Positions 1 to 5,817 of a stretch of 34,160 bases of DNA are shown piece by piece. The position numbers and the translations under genes are program-made. Source of the stretch: a virus; IMG/VR virus record IMGVR_UViG_3300027969_002234, positions 1 to 34,160 of that record; one strand, 5' to 3'. Under the pieces are notes generated by a model. It made no database searches. It had not been told where the DNA came from and saw only the letters and a program-made list of their open reading frames with translations. The first letter of the stretch is position 1, and each line of letters starts with the position of its first letter.

Positions 1-267
1 CCTGGCCTTACAGTCCCTCTTTAGGGGATCCTGAAAACTGCCTAGGGTGGAGAACTACACTCCTTCCAGAAGACAAAAACGTGTGGACAGGGTAACAACT
101 CAGTCTAGGGCTCATGTGGTGTGAGTAGCTAGACACTTTATACGTGCTTTCTGAGTAGCTACAGTGGAACACCGAAATACCGGTCAATGTCGACCATGTA
201 CCGGGACCGGCCATGAAGAGTTGGGCTACCGTGGATTCAAGCGCCACAGAGAGCACCTATAAAGTAT
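1..267. ncRNA. Structured, apparently non-coding region upstream of the tRNA cluster (possible 3' part of a large phage RNA)
   Basis: No convincing coding frame is present and the stretch is visibly richer in G and C than the genes that follow. It holds several self-complementary segments. GTCTAG (103-108) pairs with CTAGAC (129-134) around an inner CTCA/TGAG stem (111-114 with 122-125). CCGGTC near 180 pairs with GACCGG near 205. CCCT/AGGG pairs at 15-26, and GGAG/CTCC at 49-63. The octamer GAGTAGCT occurs twice (123-130 and about 153-160). Large ornate RNAs such as GOLLD and ROOL are known next to phage tRNA genes, so a member or relative of such a class is possible, but I cannot match a consensus. 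The region may begin before the window. The strand is assumed from the downstream tRNAs. Confidence 0.4.
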
Positions 268-341
268 GCGGGGTTCGTATAGTGGTAATACCTTAGCCTT
301 CCAAGCTAATGCTGAGAGTTCGATTCTCTTACCCCGCTCCA
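268..341 (+). tRNA. tRNA-Gly (anticodon TCC)
   Basis: Cloverleaf: acceptor GCGGGGT (268-274) pairs with ACCCCGC (331-337). The anticodon stem TTAGC/GCTAA encloses loop CTTCCAA with anticodon TCC at 300-302. The T arm is GAGAG-TTCGATT-CTCTT. Discriminator T338 is followed by an encoded CCA (339-341). It decodes GGA/GGG. A coding gene starts 14 bases after the CCA. Confidence 0.95.
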
Positions 342-355
342 TTATAAAGGTTAGT

Positions 356-1114
356 ATGTTTATTTTTAAAAAATCAAAAGTTACTGTAGACTGTTTTATT
401 GACAGACAAGTGGTCTTTGATCTGTTTAAAATTGATCATGCTATTAAATTTATTCCAGACGAGTTTAAGGCATTAAAGCCAACTTGGGATATTCCTGTTG
501 AACCTGGCAATCCTAAATCAAAGTTAACAGTGCCTGCGACAACAATTAAACGGTGTCCCGGATTCAGCAACTTGTTTAATACAGGATTTATAATTCCGTC
601 GTGGACGGACTTTGGAATCGAAATGTTTGAGGACGAGAAGTTTAACAGACATGATCCTATGAATAATTTACATATGGATAATCATCCTCGTCCAATGTTA
701 TGGAGCAATTTGTACAAAGATTACGGACATGTTAAAATTAACAGTCCGTGGATTATACAAGAAAAGTCAGGAGTTCAGTTTAGCTGGAACCGTTGTGATT
801 GGCATAATACAGAACGTGCTGATAAATTTCAAGTCATGTCCGGTGTTGTAGATTTTAAGGCTCAACACGGCAGTCATATAAATGTGTTTGTTAAGAAAAA
901 TAGTGTATTACAAATAAAGGCAGGCGAGCCGTTAGTACACGTTACACCATTAACAGAAAAAGAATTAGTGTTAAAGTGCCATGTACTAAGCCCAATGGAG
1001 TATAGAAAGATTTGGGCTACCTATGCCGACAGGGCAATGTACGCAGGACAACATAAAGCATTGCTAAAAGCAAAAGAAGATAGCAAATGCCCTTTTAGAA
1101 TATTCGGAGTGTAG
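356..1114 (+). CDS. Conserved-looking phage protein of unknown function (252 aa)
   Basis: The start chosen is the ATG at 356, because the longer frame runs back through the tRNA-Gly gene. The protein is soluble and rich in aromatic residues, with no signal peptide or membrane segment. Notable stretches are CPGFSNLFNTGFIIPSW (about residues 67-83), a His/Asp-rich segment HMDNHPRP (106-113) and a C-terminal part resembling a beta-barrel, IKAGEPLVHVTPL (187-199). I associate this pattern with uncharacterised phage proteins but cannot assign a reaction. The stop codon lies inside the following tRNA-Pro gene, so message and tRNA share ten bases. There is no clear Shine-Dalgarno; a TATAAA (343-348) sits just upstream. 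Confidence 0.8.
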   Translation: MFIFKKSKVTVDCFIDRQVVFDLFKIDHAIKFIPDEFKALKPTWDIPVEPGNPKSKLTVPATTIKRCPGFSNLFNTGFIIPSWTDFGIEMFEDEKFNRHDPMNNLHMDNHPRPMLWSNLYKDYGHVKINSPWIIQEKSGVQFSWNRCDWHNTERADKFQVMSGVVDFKAQHGSHINVFVKKNSVLQIKAGEPLVHVTPLTEKELVLKCHVLSPMEYRKIWATYADRAMYAGQHKALLKAKEDSKCPFRIFGV

Positions 1115-1181
1115 CGCAGTCTGGTAGCGCACCTGGTTTGGGACCAGGGGGTCCAAGGTTCGAATCCTTGTACTCCGACCA
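1105..1181 (+). tRNA. tRNA-Pro (anticodon TGG)
   Basis: Acceptor CGGAGTG (1105-1111) pairs with TACTCCG (1171-1177). Anticodon stem CCTGG/CCAGG encloses loop TTTGGGA with TGG at 1139-1141. T arm CAAGG-TTCGAAT-CCTTG; discriminator A1178; CCA encoded (1179-1181). The first ten bases overlap the 3' end and stop codon of the preceding coding gene. Confidence 0.95.
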
Positions 1182-1188
1182 TAGTTAT

Positions 1189-1267
1189 CGCGGAGTAGGG
1201 GAGTCTAGCCGTCCCCGGTAGTCTCATAAGCTACAGATCGCAGGTGCGAATCCTGCCTCCGCAACCA
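1189..1267 (+). tRNA. tRNA-fMet (initiator-type, anticodon CAT)
   Basis: The sequence folds as a tRNA with six acceptor pairs GCGGAG/CTCCGC, while the first position is an unpaired C1189 opposite A1263. The C1-A72 mismatch is the hallmark of bacterial initiator tRNA and blocks use as an elongator. Anticodon CAT is at 1225-1227 in loop CTCATAA. T arm GCAGG-TGCGAAT-CCTGC; CCA encoded (1265-1267). It lacks the three G-C pairs normally found in the initiator anticodon stem (here GTAGT/GCTAC), and its D loop is unusual. Confidence 0.85.
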
Positions 1268-1271
1268 ATTT

Positions 1272-1372
1272 AGGATGATTACAGCAAACTCTTTACTGCA
1301 GCCATTTTTTGCAGGCCGGCCCGCTTGGGGGTGTGTCGTGGGTTCGAGTCCCGGTCTTAGACACAGCATCCT
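1272..1372 (+). ncRNA. tRNA-like structured element with T-arm motif (isotype not resolvable)
   Basis: About 100 bases closed by a perfect stem AGGATG (1272-1277) with CATCCT (1367-1372). It contains a tRNA-like T-loop core GGGTTCGAGTCCC, an inner stem TGTGTC/GACACA flanking that core, and a hairpin CTGCA/TGCAG. No standard D arm or seven-base anticodon loop can be drawn. A short T run follows the closing stem. It lies directly after tRNA-Pro and tRNA-fMet, so it may be a decayed tRNA with an insertion or a separate tRNA-like RNA. Confidence 0.45.
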
Positions 1373-1396
1373 GTTTTTTAATCAACAACTCAGTGC

Positions 1397-1403
1397 TTAA
1401 ATA
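1397..1403 (+). promoter_or_regulatory. Late-promoter-like TTAAATA just upstream of the 1408 start
   Basis: TTAAATA is followed by CTTT and then the ATG. T4-type late promoters are TATAAATA with transcription starting roughly six bases later, which here would fall on or next to the start codon. The same arrangement occurs at 25344 and several other starts in the window. Confidence 0.4.
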
Positions 1404-1407
1404 CTTT

Positions 1408-1659
1408 ATGAAATGGTATTGTATTGATGAAAACTTAAAATTCGCTCAGGAAATTTTAAGTCATTCTGATCACGGTAAAGTTACATATATGTATATCAGT
1501 GGACCTTTCGGTACAGTTAAAGCATACGACATAGGTTATATTGACGATGGATACTATGAGCAGTATCCCGATAGATTATGGGATCTATATAAATCTATTC
1601 TGCTGGTGCTAGACGGGCACTATCATTGTTGCTTGTCGGGCAAGGTTTGGAATCTTTGA
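1408..1659 (+). CDS. Small unknown protein (83 aa)
   Basis: The ATG at 1408 is chosen because the in-frame upstream extension reads through the tRNA-like element. The protein is acidic and aromatic-rich with no recognised domain. Its C-terminal 12 codons overlap, tail to tail, the end of the reverse-strand gene 1623-1844. No ribosome-binding site is visible; a TTAAATA box lies four bases before the ATG, suggesting a leaderless message. Confidence 0.6.
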   Translation: MKWYCIDENLKFAQEILSHSDHGKVTYMYISGPFGTVKAYDIGYIDDGYYEQYPDRLWDLYKSILLVLDGHYHCCLSGKVWNL

Positions 1660-1844
1660 AATTTTCTCTGTTGCCACCACATGAGCCACGGGCTAACATG
1701 AGCCATACTCATAACTAACCACATGATTGGCATTTCTAAAGGCAGGCCGCCGCAAAGGCTGGGCATGTAGATATAACTTAATACCGCACCTAAGAAAAAT
1801 ATTGGTGCTGGCGATAAACTAAAAAAGAGATTGATTTTCCTCAT
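1623..1844 (-). CDS. Small integral membrane protein, unknown function (73 aa)
   Basis: One of only two credible reverse-strand genes here. Two hydrophobic segments are visible: about residues 8-28, beginning FFSLSPAPIFFLGAVLSYIY, and about 38-56, MPIMWLVMSMAHVSPWLMWW. They are followed by a basic tail. The SPAPxxxxG and MWLxMxxAHxxPW pattern resembles a small membrane family found in proteobacterial chromosomes, suggesting acquisition from a host. On the reverse strand the start is preceded by ATAAATA-CTGT-ATG, the same TAAATA-to-start spacing seen at forward genes, and no Shine-Dalgarno is visible. Confidence 0.7.
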   Translation of the reverse strand: MRKINLFFSLSPAPIFFLGAVLSYIYMPSLCGGLPLEMPIMWLVMSMAHVSPWLMWWQQRKFQRFQTLPDKQQ

Positions 1845-1867
1845 ACAGTATTTATTGTAGATTTAAT

Positions 1868-1959
1868 GCCAGCGAGACTTGGAAGTCAGAGAGGTCTTAT
1901 AAGCCTTTTAGCGCCAGATTAGCGTTCTTGAGAGGGTTCGATCCCCTCCGCTGGTACCA
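1868..1959 (+). tRNA. tRNA with long variable arm, isotype uncertain (loop reads TAT)
   Basis: Acceptor GCCAGCG (1868-1874) pairs with CGCTGGT (1949-1955). T arm GAGGG-TTCGATC-CCCTC; discriminator A1956; CCA encoded. The best anticodon arm is GAGGT-CTTATAA-GCCTT, giving anticodon TAT (Ile). However, the D arm is very short and a 5-bp variable-arm hairpin AGCGC/GCGTT (about 1910-1925) is present, as expected for Leu or Ser tRNAs and not for Ile. It may be a divergent type II tRNA or a decayed one. Confidence 0.75.
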
Positions 1960-1965
1960 TAAATA
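1960..1965 (+). promoter_or_regulatory. TAAATA box upstream of the halogenase-like gene
   Basis: TAAATA begins at the base after the tRNA CCA and is followed by five bases and the ATG at 1971. It matches the recurring TAAATA-N4/5-start arrangement. Because it abuts a tRNA 3' end, the mRNA could equally be produced by tRNA processing. Confidence 0.35.
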
Positions 1966-1970
1966 AATTT

Positions 1971-3482
1971 ATGAACAAACCATTTAAAGTAGCCATTGTA
2001 GGAGCAGGTGCCGCAGGTATTTTTACTGCGGCCGCAATTAAAAGAAACATTCCAAATGTAGAAGTTGAGATTGTATTTGATCCTAAACTTAAACATATTG
2101 GTGTGGGCGAATCCTTGGGATTCAGTGCCCGAAGTTTTTTTAGAGAAGTACTGGGATTATCAAACGAAAAAGACTGGCTTGATCAAAGTCAGTCAACACG
2201 CAAATTTGGCATTAGATTCCTAGGTTGGGATAACACTACTACTCCTAGTTTTTGGGGTCCGGGCGCAAGTCAATCTGTAGGATTTAACGGACCCAATAGT
2301 ACAGAATCATTAGAAGAGATTTGGCTTGATTTATACAAGCGAGGATTACGTACCGCTGATGACTTTCAGTACGACTTTCCGTTTGCTAGATTCTGTACAA
2401 ACACAATGTCTTTAGATAGAATAAAGTATACGTACCATATCAATGCTGAATACATCAAAGACATAGTACACTCAAAAGTAGGATTACCATCGGGCGTCAA
2501 AGAACGCCCAGTTCCCGTTAGAGAAGTTGTTGTTAATGACAACGGTGTTGATCATCTGATACTAGAAGATGGAACTACTGTTCATGCCGATTTGTTTATT
2601 GACAGCACAGGGTTTGGAAAGCTAATTGTAAAAAAGTTACCATTTGAATTTGAACCTGCGGACGAGTCGTTTAATGATACAGCAATCGTTGGTCCGTATC
2701 GTTATCAAGACGATAGTGAACGCAATAGAGTGTTTACTGATCACGTGTGTATGGATTGGGGATGGCGCTTTAGTGTTCCCCTAACTGAACGCACAGGCGA
2801 AGGCTACATTTCAAACAGTAGAATATTTTCCAATCACGATCAACTTATCTCTGAGTGGGAAAAGAGCGCAGGAAAGAAAGGCGTCATTGGTCGTGTACTA
2901 AAATGGGAGCCTGGATACTTAAAAGATGTATTTGTTAAGAACTGTATTGTAATTGGACTAGGTCATGGAATGATTGAACCGTATGACGCAAATGTTTTTA
3001 CTACATCTCTTAAAGTTATTCGAGAATTAGTTGACCTGTTGAAAGCAGACACTGAGTATAACTTAGACTGGAAGGCAGAATTTAACAAGCGTACTACATC
3101 GTATGTCAATGATGTTAAGTTAAGGATTAGTACAGCAATGCACTTATCCCCAAGAAAAGGCGAGTATTGGGATATCATGCGAGAAGTTGGACGTAAAAAT
3201 AATACACTGGAAAAGTTAACAGAGACTATTTTTTATAGTCCTCCAGAGTTTGGTATTTGGAATAGACCAATTGGACAACACTCATATCTTGAAATGCTAC
3301 AGTATTACGGCTATGATCTAAAAACTGTAAAGACAAGAGAGCTAGTGTTAAATCCTTTCAAAGAGAAAAAAGCGTTAGAAGTCTTTAAAAGTATCAACAA
3401 CTATCAACGTCAACTAGATTTGTCGGAGTGCCACAGATTGATGCCTCGCCGTAGTTCAATGGATAGAACGATTCTCTCCTAA
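1971..3482 (+). CDS. Flavin-dependent tryptophan-halogenase-like protein
   Basis: A 503-aa protein of the tryptophan 7-halogenase family, which uses FADH2, O2 and halide to halogenate aromatic substrates. The N-terminal FAD motif GAGAAG is at 11-16, and GVGES at 44-48. K78 in STRKFGIRFLGW aligns with the catalytic lysine of PrnA (K79). The WxWxIP signature appears as W265-R-F-S-V-P270, with the second Trp replaced by Phe. The catalytic glutamate of PrnA (E346, in EPLEST) aligns with D339 in IEPYDAN. The intact FAD fold and Lys favour a redox enzyme, but halogenation is not certain. Such genes occur in phages with unknown substrates. The last 12 codons overlap tRNA-Arg(CCT), and the stop codon falls in the tRNA anticodon loop. 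Confidence 0.85.
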   Translation: MNKPFKVAIVGAGAAGIFTAAAIKRNIPNVEVEIVFDPKLKHIGVGESLGFSARSFFREVLGLSNEKDWLDQSQSTRKFGIRFLGWDNTTTPSFWGPGASQSVGFNGPNSTESLEEIWLDLYKRGLRTADDFQYDFPFARFCTNTMSLDRIKYTYHINAEYIKDIVHSKVGLPSGVKERPVPVREVVVNDNGVDHLILEDGTTVHADLFIDSTGFGKLIVKKLPFEFEPADESFNDTAIVGPYRYQDDSERNRVFTDHVCMDWGWRFSVPLTERTGEGYISNSRIFSNHDQLISEWEKSAGKKGVIGRVLKWEPGYLKDVFVKNCIVIGLGHGMIEPYDANVFTTSLKVIRELVDLLKADTEYNLDWKAEFNKRTTSYVNDVKLRISTAMHLSPRKGEYWDIMREVGRKNNTLEKLTETIFYSPPEFGIWNRPIGQHSYLEMLQYYGYDLKTVKTRELVLNPFKEKKALEVFKSINNYQRQLDLSECHRLMPRRSSMDRTILS

Positions 3483-3519
3483 AGAATAGATATAGGTTCG
3501 ATTCCTATTGGGGAGGCCA
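3445..3519 (+). tRNA. tRNA-Arg (anticodon CCT)
   Basis: Acceptor CTCGCCG (3445-3451) pairs with TGGGGAG (3509-3515), with one G-G mismatch at position 4. D arm GTTC/GAAC. Anticodon arm ATTCT-CTCCTAA-AGAAT gives anticodon CCT. T arm ATAGG-TTCGATT-CCTAT; discriminator G3516; CCA encoded. The 5' half overlaps the end of the halogenase-like gene. Confidence 0.88.
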
Positions 3520-3522
3520 AAT

Positions 3523-4086
3523 ATGTTTATAGAAATTCCAAACTACCTAACGCAAGAAGACACTAAGTTTATTAGCGATACTTTTAAGCAGTACACAACC
3601 AATGATCCTAAAGATCTAATGTACAATCGAATGGGCAAGAGTGTAGGGTTTGATGATATCAAAACGTACAACACACCAGATTTACAAGAATTAGACGCCA
3701 GGATGTTTCCTATATTTTATGACATTGTTAAAAACATAGTTATACCAAATTTTGAACCTGAGTTTGAAGTAGAGGACTCTGGAATAGAATATCATTGGTA
3801 TAAGCCCGGAGACATTTGTAAACCACACATAGACGGCGCGGCCCCCATTAGGGATAAAAATAATTCTGTACTTAGATTTGCTTCAGTTATTTTACATCTA
3901 ACTACTAATACTGACGGTGGAGACATTGTATTCCCCAAACAAGATAAAAGATTTAAAACTGAGGCAGGAAAGCTATTAGTGTTTCCGCCGCACTCTTACT
4001 ATCCACATTACACAACTCCGTCAAATCAAGACAGAGAAATATTAATGACATGGATGGTATACAGAGGCCTTACTGTAATCAAATGA
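3523..4086 (+). CDS. 2OG-Fe(II) oxygenase, prolyl-4-hydroxylase-like
   Basis: A 187-aa protein with the double-stranded beta-helix iron site of 2-oxoglutarate dioxygenases. H102 and D104 form the HxD motif (PHIDG), H162 is the distal ligand (YPHYTTP), and R171 (DREI) is positioned to bind 2-oxoglutarate. Length and motif spacing fit P4H-type oxygenases. Likely chemistry is hydroxylation; the substrate is unknown. The ATG lies three bases after the tRNA-Arg CCA with no Shine-Dalgarno, so the mRNA 5' end could be made by tRNA processing. One of six such oxygenase-like proteins in the window. Confidence 0.85.
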   Translation: MFIEIPNYLTQEDTKFISDTFKQYTTNDPKDLMYNRMGKSVGFDDIKTYNTPDLQELDARMFPIFYDIVKNIVIPNFEPEFEVEDSGIEYHWYKPGDICKPHIDGAAPIRDKNNSVLRFASVILHLTTNTDGGDIVFPKQDKRFKTEAGKLLVFPPHSYYPHYTTPSNQDREILMTWMVYRGLTVIK

Positions 4087-4088
4087 TT

Positions 4089-4162
4089 GCTCCTGTAGTA
4101 TAAAGGCATTACACTTCCTTGGTAAGGACGAAACTCTGGATCGTTCCCAGACTGGAGCACCA
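4089..4162 (+). tRNA. tRNA-Thr (anticodon GGT)
   Basis: Acceptor GCTCCTG (4089-4095) pairs with CTGGAGC (4152-4158), with one T-T mismatch. The anticodon loop TTGGTAA sits between CTTCC and GGACG (one mismatch) and gives anticodon GGT. The T arm TCTGG-ATCGTTC-CCAGA has an atypical loop. Discriminator A; CCA encoded. It starts two bases after the preceding stop codon. The mismatches make function slightly less certain. Confidence 0.8.
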
Positions 4163-4188
4163 AAAGTAAATATAACAAATTAAAGTTG

Positions 4189-4217
4189 TTGACAAGTTGT
4201 TGAATTTGCTATATAAT
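4189..4217 (+). promoter_or_regulatory. Sigma70-type promoter for the Leu/Ile2-Met/Gly tRNA block
   Basis: Perfect consensus TTGACA (4189-4194), 17-bp spacer, TATAAT (4212-4217). The first tRNA base is 22 bases after the -10 box, leaving a short leader. Confidence 0.92.
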
Positions 4218-4239
4218 AATAGCATAGGTTAAGTTAATT

Positions 4240-4323
4240 GCCCGGGTGGTGAAATGGTATACACAGGAGACTTAAAATCTCCCGTCGAAAGGCATGCCGG
4301 TTCGAGTCCGGCCCCGGGCACCA
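4240..4323 (+). tRNA. tRNA-Leu (anticodon TAA)
   Basis: Acceptor GCCCGGG (4240-4246) pairs with CCCGGGC (4313-4319). Anticodon arm GGAGA-CTTAAAA-TCTCC gives TAA. A long type II variable arm is present. T arm GCCGG-TTCGAGT-CCGGC; discriminator A; CCA encoded. Confidence 0.97.
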
Positions 4324-4326
4324 TAT

Positions 4327-4403
4327 GGGCCGTTAGCTCATTAGGTTAGAGCAGTGGACTCATAATCCATTGGTGGAGTGTTCGAATCACTCACGGCCCA
4401 CCA
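4327..4403 (+). tRNA. tRNA with anticodon CAT (probably Ile2, possibly elongator Met)
   Basis: Acceptor GGGCCGT (4327-4333) pairs with ACGGCCC (4393-4399). The anticodon loop CTCATAA gives CAT. D arm AGCTC/GAGC is canonical; T arm GAGTG-TTCGAAT-CACTC; CCA encoded. Full pairing at position 1 rules out the initiator type. The sequence around the loop (GGACTCATAATCC followed by TTGGT) looks like bacterial tRNA-Ile2, whose CAT is converted by TilS to read ATA. Confidence 0.95.
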
Positions 4404-4411
4404 AATATAAT

Positions 4412-4485
4412 GCGGGATTAGTTTAATGGTCAAACGAAACCTTGCCAAGGTTTAGTCAGGAGTTCGATTCTCCTATCCCGCTCCA
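4412..4485 (+). tRNA. tRNA-Gly (anticodon GCC)
   Basis: Acceptor GCGGGAT (4412-4418) pairs with ATCCCGC (4475-4481). Anticodon arm AAACC-TTGCCAA-GGTTT gives GCC. T arm with TTCGATT loop; discriminator T; CCA encoded. It complements the TCC-anticodon Gly tRNA at 268. Confidence 0.96.
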
Positions 4486-4499
4486 TTTTACAAAATCAT

Positions 4500-4507
4500 T
4501 ATAAATA
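4500..4507 (+). promoter_or_regulatory. T4-late-type promoter motif TATAAATA
   Basis: An exact TATAAATA, the T4 late-promoter consensus, lies between the tRNA block and the 4532 gene. The gene itself has a strong Shine-Dalgarno GGGAGG about six bases before the ATG. Confidence 0.5.
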
Positions 4508-4531
4508 TACTTAATTAAAGGGAGGTCAATC

Positions 4532-4969
4532 ATGCTGTCATTCATTACAGATCTAACAGATCCATTGTTAGAATATATAAAAGATGATCCAGTTCGACCG
4601 GACATCCCAAAAGACTTTCGAGTAGGTCCTGGCCGTTTTGTCAGTGCGCTAGTCGACGGTGAAATACCATCAGCGATGGTATGCGTTAACCTCCTAGACT
4701 TTGTTCCTAGTTCTGTAGAAGAATTGGGTAAAGATGTTGAGGACGCAACTACAGCAGTATTCTACACAATTTGGAGTTATGCCCCAGGCGCAGGCGCAGA
4801 CTTATTGTTTAGAACTGTAGCACAAATACGCGAACAGTTTCCTAATGTAAGTAACTTTGTTACACTTAGTCCGAAAACTGAAATGGCTAGAAAGTTCCAT
4901 CTAAAGAACGGCGCTAGTGTATTCCGCGACAATTCCGATACGGTAAATTACCAATATACAGTAAAGTAA
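4532..4969 (+). CDS. GNAT-like acetyltransferase-fold protein, function unknown (145 aa)
   Basis: Strong Shine-Dalgarno (GGGAGG) before the ATG. The C-terminal half reads GAGADLLFRTVAQIREQFP, then a strand with VTLSPKTEMARKFHLKNGA. This resembles the alpha3-beta-alpha4 part of N-acetyltransferases, in which an FHLKNGA-type segment follows a short strand. The canonical acetyl-CoA loop R/Q-x-x-G-x-G/A is only approximately present (APGAGAD), so catalytic activity is uncertain. The gene closes its own unit; the next gene has a separate consensus promoter. Confidence 0.6.
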   Translation: MLSFITDLTDPLLEYIKDDPVRPDIPKDFRVGPGRFVSALVDGEIPSAMVCVNLLDFVPSSVEELGKDVEDATTAVFYTIWSYAPGAGADLLFRTVAQIREQFPNVSNFVTLSPKTEMARKFHLKNGASVFRDNSDTVNYQYTVK

Positions 4970-4975
4970 AAACGG

Positions 4976-5004
4976 TTGACAAACTGGTAAACTTCTGTTA
5001 TAAT
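4976..5004 (+). promoter_or_regulatory. Sigma70-type promoter for the phosphatase/kinase operon
   Basis: Perfect TTGACA (4976-4981), 17-bp spacer, TATAAT (4999-5004). It is followed by Shine-Dalgarno AAAGGAG and the ATG at 5027, an ordinary leader. Confidence 0.93.
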
Positions 5005-5026
5005 TGTATTATAAAAGGAGAATAAC

Positions 5027-5566
5027 ATGCCATGGATTCAAAATGTATCATTAGCTGATGTACGCAGAGGGTTTCACTTTGACCCGGGCGTTAATGCCAT
5101 GCTGATTCAAATTGTGGATCCGCCCGGCGACTTTCCAACTCCGTTGTACATGTTCAAGGAAGTTCATCAATTTCAATTTTTGGATGTAGAAGAACGCGAT
5201 CAAGTAGACGACGAAGAAATGCGATGTAGTCAAGAGCAAGCCAATGAGTTAGTTCGCTTACTACAACACGCAATGGCTAACCGTATGAACGTTGTTGTTC
5301 ATTGTGTAGCAGGTGTATGTCGTAGCGGAGCAGTTTGTGAAGTTGGCGTAATGTTGGGCTTTAATGACACTGAGGTCTTCCGTAGTCCTAACCTGCTGGT
5401 CAAGCATCGCATGATGAAGTCGTTAGGGTGGACTTATGACGCACAGGAGCCTCATACAATTAACGGGGCTCCTGTTGACGAAGATTGGACTAACGATAAC
5501 GAAAAAGTGTTTACACTTGCACACGCAAAGCGTAAGTACAGAGAAAACTACGAAGGTGATATATGA
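5027..5566 (+). CDS. Tyrosine/dual-specificity protein phosphatase-like protein
   Basis: A 179-aa protein containing the Cys-based phosphatase P-loop HCVAGVCRSG: nucleophile C93, arginine R99 and serine S100 (HCx5RS signature), followed by a helix. A region rich in Asp (D53-D62) upstream could supply the general acid. A second cysteine, C98, sits inside the P-loop. The protein is expected to hydrolyse phosphotyrosine/serine or another phosphoester in the cytoplasm. It is first in a tightly coupled operon (5027-6738) with an 84-aa unknown, a PNK-like kinase and a DUF2061 membrane protein. The target is unknown. Confidence 0.85.
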   Translation: MPWIQNVSLADVRRGFHFDPGVNAMLIQIVDPPGDFPTPLYMFKEVHQFQFLDVEERDQVDDEEMRCSQEQANELVRLLQHAMANRMNVVVHCVAGVCRSGAVCEVGVMLGFNDTEVFRSPNLLVKHRMMKSLGWTYDAQEPHTINGAPVDEDWTNDNEKVFTLAHAKRKYRENYEGDI

Positions 5567-5817
5567 GCAAAGCAAAACATAAACCCTACCAATGGATTGA
5601 TGGTGAAACTGCTGATCGCATTACTAGTCTTAACCTAAAAGACTATCGTGCTTATTTGAAGAAAGAATTAAAGCAGTGGAAGAAGAATCCAAAGAGTGAT
5701 AGCAACCCAGACGGATATTGGATGCATCCCGAAGATGTAGGCATTAACATGCAGACTATTGCGGCACTGGATTTGATTATTAGTCACTTTCCGGAAACTT
5801 CAGATGATACAAAATAA
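5563..5817 (+). CDS. Small charged unknown protein (84 aa)
   Basis: It starts at an ATGA overlap with the phosphatase stop. The protein is Lys/Asp-rich with a helical middle (DYRAYLKKELKQWKKN, residues 22-37) and a hydrophobic C-terminal helix. No domain was recognised. Its position between the phosphatase and the kinase-like gene implies co-translation with both. Confidence 0.75.
   Translation: MSKAKHKPYQWIDGETADRITSLNLKDYRAYLKKELKQWKKNPKSDSNPDGYWMHPEDVGINMQTIAALDLIISHFPETSDDTK

Noticed and set aside
8-256. Reverse-strand open frame of 82 codons in the first 260 bases
   Set aside because: No ribosome-binding site or TAAATA box, composition rich in Ser and His, and the DNA is dominated by inverted repeats. 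A structured RNA explains it better.
341-356. TATAAA with the tRNA T-loop TTCGAT as a promoter for the 356 gene
   Set aside because: The -35 match is weak and the spacing to ATG is seven, not six bases; the T-loop sequence is explained by tRNA conservation.
1021-1227. Reverse-strand frame containing GFEPWTPWSQTRCATRL-type sequence
   Set aside because: This is the classic spurious translation of the antisense strand of tRNA-Pro and neighbouring tRNA.
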